Of a DNA stretch of 64,000 nt, positions 59,520 to 64,000 are shown piece by piece. The DNA comes from Eumeta japonica (Eukaryota > Arthropoda > Insecta > Lepidoptera > Psychidae), in assembly GCA_005406025.1 (NCBI GenBank), contig BGZK01000001.1, positions 1,612,001-1,676,000 of the forward strand. Reading direction: 5' to 3'. The notes beneath the pieces are model-generated. The model was not told the DNA's origin and made no database searches. It saw only the letters and a program-made list of their open reading frames with translations. Positions within the stretch are counted from its first letter, which is position 1, and each line of letters starts with the position of its first letter. A program made the translations under genes and the position numbers.

Positions 59520-61004
59520 AAATGATTACTTGACGATTATTCAGTCATCATACATCAAAGAATATTTTCATGGCTTTTTACATAAATTATATTATTATTT
59601 TTAGGTATCCTGCGTGAAAGTTGAAAAACTTAAAAATTTAATAATTTCATGTAATTGAATTAAAGGTTTAATTTCGGGGTCAAGGTCGACCGAGACCAGG
59701 GTCGTGACGGACACAGCGTCATCGTGCAACTTAAGGTCTTGATTTTTCCTTACAATTTCGTGATTATTACTAAAGACTCTTAACATTATAACGGAATGCC
59801 TTGGAGAGATCGCAAATATACCAATTACCTATCGCTGATCTTCCCAGGCTTCAAAAATATGTTGCACGAACCCGTCGCCAGTATCGGTTGTTGAGCAACC
59901 CCGAGTAAAACCGCGCTGTTCATTAGACATTAATTTATTACACTAACAATGTACGAACAACTGAGTTAAGTCAATTTTTTTTTAATTTCTTTGAGTGACG
60001 GTAGTATAAAAGTACAGTTCTTGTTGTAGTTGGGGTTTGATGTACTACCACTTTTAAATAAGGTAATTATTTTACTTTCTTTCCTTAAATCAGGAAACAT
60101 GCCTACTTCTACACTTGTTAAAGTTAAACGCCCAGTACGTCGCATTGCAATCCATACTATTCAGAACTCGCATATTTCAATTCCAAATTTATACTTCAGG
60201 TCAGAATAAGATAGACTTGGTACGATTAAAATGATTTGGCTTTTCTCGTTCACGGTATTGTTGTTCATAAACGTATCGATGATGATGATATGAAATTCAA
60301 AAGCGCGTTTCAAACTGCGAAAGGGCAGTCATTTTAGGTCCTGAAATGCTATTTTTAAATATATGCAAAATTAAAAAAAAAATCTAATTTGTTGCAATCG
60401 TCTCCATGTCAGGGGCGGTTGAAGCAGCGATTGAGGTTAATTGAAACGCATGCAAATAATTGAAAATATAATACTTTAACATGTTTTATTTGCTATAAAT
60501 TTTAATTATAAGCATAATTATGGCACCGTATGACAACATAAATCTAATACATCAGAGAGTGACAAAAGGCTCTCTACCAGCAGCCACAGACCATCACCAA
60601 TAGACATGCCTGTCAATTGTCACAAAGTAACCATCACCAGCCATTGGTTAATAACGATATTATAACCATACCCACATCCGGAACCGACATCTTAATGTGC
60701 TTTTTGAAGCACGGAGTAAATAATTTAATTTGAAGTTCAAAATTCGTTACTCATTTGATGCGTAGCTGCACATCGAACTCGGATCTCCGGTTCGAAGGAA
60801 ATACTAGTCGTTGGGCCATAAACGCTCTGATAGTCGGATAATTATGGTATACTAGATGGACCACGCATTACAAATAATGAAGCAGTTTCCATTCGAAAAT
60901 TATATTTTAAAAACTTCCTACACACACACACACATCCTTGCGACTTCTTCGACGCGGATAACTTAAAAATATGAACCAAACTAAACCACAATCACTTCGC
61001 TTAT

Positions 61005-61144
61005 TCAAGTAGCCAAAGTGCATAGCAGGGCCGTACCGCGTTTCACCCAGAAGTCGGAGGTCTCTTTGCCGGACGATAGGTCCACAGCGACGACGAACGC
61101 GCCCTTGCGCATCGGATTGTAGTAGCACGGGCAATTGTAGCGAT
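61005..61144 (-). CDS. last exon of an unidentified minus-strand gene (CxC motif)
   Basis: On the minus strand, acceptor acattttcag is followed by AT, which completes a codon. Then come RYNCPCYYNPMRKGAFVVAV, DLSSGKETSDFWVKRG and TALLCTLAT, with TGA at 61007-61005. GC content and codon choice are coding-like in an AT-rich background, and the frame ends cleanly. I do not recognise the family. The CPC motif in a short terminal exon resembles the CxCxC end of the neighbouring repetitive gene and of P150-like silk proteins, but the rest does not align by eye. Its preceding exon must end in phase 1. The partial exon at 63731-64000 is one possibility. Confidence 0.6.
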
Positions 61145-63730
61145 CTGAAAATGTCTGACAGGTCTGAAATTTGATACTTATAGCTAGTTCAGAGAAATAT
61201 TTTCGTTGGTGATGAATATCATTCTTTTAGCTTTCTAGCAATTAAAAAAAAAGAAACTACCGGAATTTGTAATGATGTTCAGTAATCGATTGCATTAGTA
61301 TTTCTGAATCCAAATTTTGTATCACGAAATTTATTTCATATCTTCTTCAAACATAAATCGTCATAAATTTGATAGTCTTGTGTCTAGTCAGTGATTCGGC
61401 GTTAAAGAATCTTAACTTAGAAACTGTTGTGTAAATTATAAAATCTAATTAATTCCAAAGATCCATAAGCGGCATCGATATAGAAAACGATTAGAGTCGG
61501 ACTCGTCAAAGAGATGTTTTTATCGAAAAAAAATGGATTGTTTGCAATTTCTAAGCGTGCTGTTCTCAAAATCTAAAATAGCCAAATCTCATTGTTGAGT
61601 TTAGTGTAGCGCTGTTCGTATGTTTCGACATTACATGTCTGACCATTAGATCAGAATTAATTCAGAATATTAATGAAAACAATCAGTTTTTACAAATAGC
61701 CAGATGTTGTATTCTTTTAAAGTTCGTAAATCGCTCGCAATCAGTTTTTTTGTAAATAATTTCAATCTCCAGACACGATGGTTTTAATTTTATCATACAT
61801 TATTATTAGTCTATCAAAGCGGAAACTAATGAACATCGATACTTGGGTGATTTATAATCGATTTTGCTTGTAATATTTTTGTACAAAGCTAGAAGAAATA
61901 GATTTTTGGTAAGTTGCTTATGAATTTCGTACGTATAAATTTGCTTAAACACATAAATGTTTATTGAAAAATCTTCATTTAGCATAAGATAATAAGGACC
62001 TATCTTAAAATATGTAATTACACGTACTTACAACAGGTTCATTACCGAAAATACTTTTGTACTTTACAGTACACTGACCTATTATCGCTATTTTACATAA
62101 ACGCTCGTCACGGAATCGTCGGTATTATTGGCAGTACGAGTTCGCACTGCTAATAAATAGTTATTTATTATAAACTCCTTAGGACTCGACTCTGTAAGGA
62201 GTGCCCCGACTCCCTGGTCTGTGGTAAGGAGCGCCCCAACTCCTGGTTTGCGGTAAGGAGCGCCCCAACTCCTGGTTTGCGGTAAGGAGTGCCCCGACTC
62301 CTGGCCTGCGGTACTAACATGAGCCATACTACCGACTCCGTGCAGTTTGTTTTCGTTAATAAGGATTAAATTCACTTTTATAAGGACACGTGTTATACAT
62401 CAGTCTTCACATTGAGTCTGGATTGCTTTTTGTACTATATTTTTTCTTAAAATAAAGCGATATAAATTAATTGCTTTTAATATCCATGAGCGCGATCAAA
62501 ACATTCTTGGCTATAAAAAATTGGTTGTCTGTAAAGTCGGTTTAGGGACGTTAATTTTACGTGATAACGTCATAAGAAAACATTGATGAAAAATTGTATA
62601 TTTCATGAGTTGAATTGGATTATTATCACTGAATTATCTTTATTTTGTATCATCTAGTAATGATAATTGTATCATCATGAGAGATACAATATAATTATCA
62701 TTATTTTGTATCTCTCTTCCACTTCATCGACCGATAGAGTGGAAGAGAGATAGATGCGTCACAAGCCGAACGCTTAGGACGCCTCTCTATAGCTTGTTTC
62801 GCGCTTTCGCTCGCACACTCGGTTCAGGTGGAACGCGACAATGAGTCATGCTTTTTCGTGCATGCAGCCGGCGTTCATCGATTTATGAGACGTTATCACA
62901 TCTAAACGATAAAGTTTGAAACGCAAACAGCCGATTGACGAATGCGGGGTTTAAAACTCCATTAGACGAAAAAATTTTACAATTAAACAAAAAGATACTA
63001 AAAAAAAAAAGAAAACCCACTGTACAATGCCGACATCGGACTTCCTTCAATGTCCGACATCGAAGCCACACTGATATGTTTAATTTGTTTGATTTCAAGT
63101 ACACAAATATTTCGTGCGGGTAAGCGGTATGACAACAGTGCATCTCATATCAATTCTACTCGGTATGTATTTTTTGGCAATGAACCTAACAGATAGAAAA
63201 CTATGAATAAATCGTTAATAATTAAAAAAAACATAAAATAATTTTAACGATCAAACAATTCAAGATAACAATATAAACAGAGATAGATATCTGACTGCAG
63301 ATTGACCGAAAATCATCAACAGAGTTAATTAAATTGGCCACTAAATTGTAGGTTGCCAACATCTATGCTATCGCACCGATGCTGGCGTCCTACAAATTAA
63401 AATTACAGACAAAATCGACAAAACAAAAAAGTTTTAGATAGGATTATCGACGAAATTTTGAAGAAATAGGGACTATTTACTCAGATAATATAACATGTAT
63501 GTTTTATATCCAAAATTGATTTGCATGACGATCCGGAATCGAAATCGATTTCTACTTTTTAGATAAAATGGCTGCAGATTTTCGTATAACCTGAATCCTA
63601 TGTTAAATGGATCGTTCTCCTAGTAGTATAATCTAATGAAGGTTATAGAATTCATTACCACGAGAGCTTATAAAGCGATATACAAAGTCCGATGAATATC
63701 TTTCTCTCTATATATGTTGACTAAAACTCT
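61145..63730. other. spacer or intron between minus-strand exons
   Basis: AT-rich. Holds the 29-bp minisatellite and a hairpin at about 62699-62752 (tctctcttccact / agtggaagagaga). No exon that I can support. Confidence 0.55.
62195..62311. repeat. 29-bp minisatellite, 4 copies
   Basis: Units taaggagcgccccaactcct plus ggtttgcgg at 62195-62224 (30 bases), 62225-62253, 62254-62282 and 62283-62311. The middle two are identical. Each unit can fold on ggag...ctcc. Confidence 0.9.
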
Positions 63731-64000
63731 TTACAACATAATAAAATAGCTTGTACAATCGAGTGGAGTACACAGTCGAGGACGCTGGGCGGCGCTAATA
63801 TTGTAGTGACAATATTTTACACCAGCAGTGATGCCGGTGAAAAGGGTGTAAAACTGTTCATCATTATACTTTTCACACGGCGACCAGTCACGCGTATGGG
63901 CCTGAAATGTATCGGCGACATGGGGAAGACCAGCTGCATCGGCAGCGGCTCCTGCAAGCACCCGTCTCTTTTGTGCCAGCTCGCGCCTTCGAGAAACAGT
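63731..64000 (-). CDS. partial exon of an unidentified minus-strand gene, cut by the window edge
   Basis: The minus-strand frame is open from the window edge to TAA at 63733-63731. It reads SRRRELAQKRRVLAGAAADA, AGLPHVADTFQAHTRDWSPC, EKYNDEQFYTLFTGITAG and onward to CTPLDCTSYFIML. GC content is coding-like, and there is a dibasic KRR that could be a protease site. Two readings are possible. (a) It is a terminal exon ending at the TAA. (b) It is an internal exon that ends at a weak donor (gtgtaa) after ITA plus one base; this phase fits the exon at 61005-61144. An internal AG (cgatacatttcag) before GCCCATACG could also be the true acceptor. I do not recognise the family. Confidence 0.42.
   Translation of the reverse strand, partial: TVSRRRELAQKRRVLAGAAADAAGLPHVADTFQAHTRDWSPCEKYNDEQFYTLFTGITAGVKYCHYNISAAQRPRLCTPLDCTSYFIML

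Larger units (their letters stand above)
54256..61004. other. 6.7-kb spacer between convergent genes
   Basis: No exon that I can support. After the 3' UTR of the repetitive gene it holds a TG-rich tract, a SINE, an inverted TAGGGTTCCG-family copy, two hexamer-rich elements, two strong palindromes and a short CA run at about 60921-60933. Confidence 0.6.

Overview
This looks like insect, most likely lepidopteran, nuclear DNA. It is AT-rich (TA microsatellites, long A/T runs), genes are split into small GC-rich exons with GT/AG introns, and the spacer DNA is filled with decayed mariner, Tc1, LINE, SINE and MITE-like repeats of the kind common in moths and butterflies. No bacterial features, rRNA or convincing tRNA genes were seen.

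Left part (1-14759, + strand): five coding exons at 5268-5460, 10576-10717, 11214-11328, 12518-12768 and 14486-14759 join in frame into a PDGF/VEGF-related growth factor (Pvf family). It has an eight-cysteine knot, a Pro/Ala/Ser-rich linker and a C-terminal CxCxC-type tail. The signal-peptide exon was not found and probably lies upstream of the window or is unrecognised in 1-5267.

Middle (14760-41080): about 26 kb without a gene I can support. It holds a LINE 3' end, a Tc1-like remnant, LINE/SINE tails, two elements with long inverted ends, several near-perfect hairpins, and copies of two dispersed repeat families that recur across the window.

Right-centre (41083-54447, + strand): a four-exon secreted-protein gene with the layout of lepidopteran silk/sericin-type genes. 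It has a TATA box, a 16-codon signal-peptide exon, a 14-codon exon, one 6.1-kb repetitive exon and a short last exon with a CxCxC motif. The giant exon encodes an acidic Ser/Glu/Lys region, then about 1,600 residues of collagen-like Gly-Thr-Pro and Gly-Thr-Asp triplets alternating with Lys/His-rich Gly-x-x-x-Lys-Pro hexads, then a second acidic region. As given, the repeat frame is broken twice (about 49377 and about 52517). The missing 4 and 1 bases total 5, which is exactly what is needed for all four exons to be in one frame (2,106 codons plus stop). This is the most interesting locus of the window.

Right end (54256-64000): repeat-rich spacer, then minus-strand coding material. A last exon (61005-61144) again carries a CxC motif, and a Cys-containing partial exon (63731-64000) runs off the window edge. 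They may or may not belong to one gene.

The Pvf gene and the repetitive secretory gene have no evident functional link. They are neighbours separated by transposon-rich DNA.
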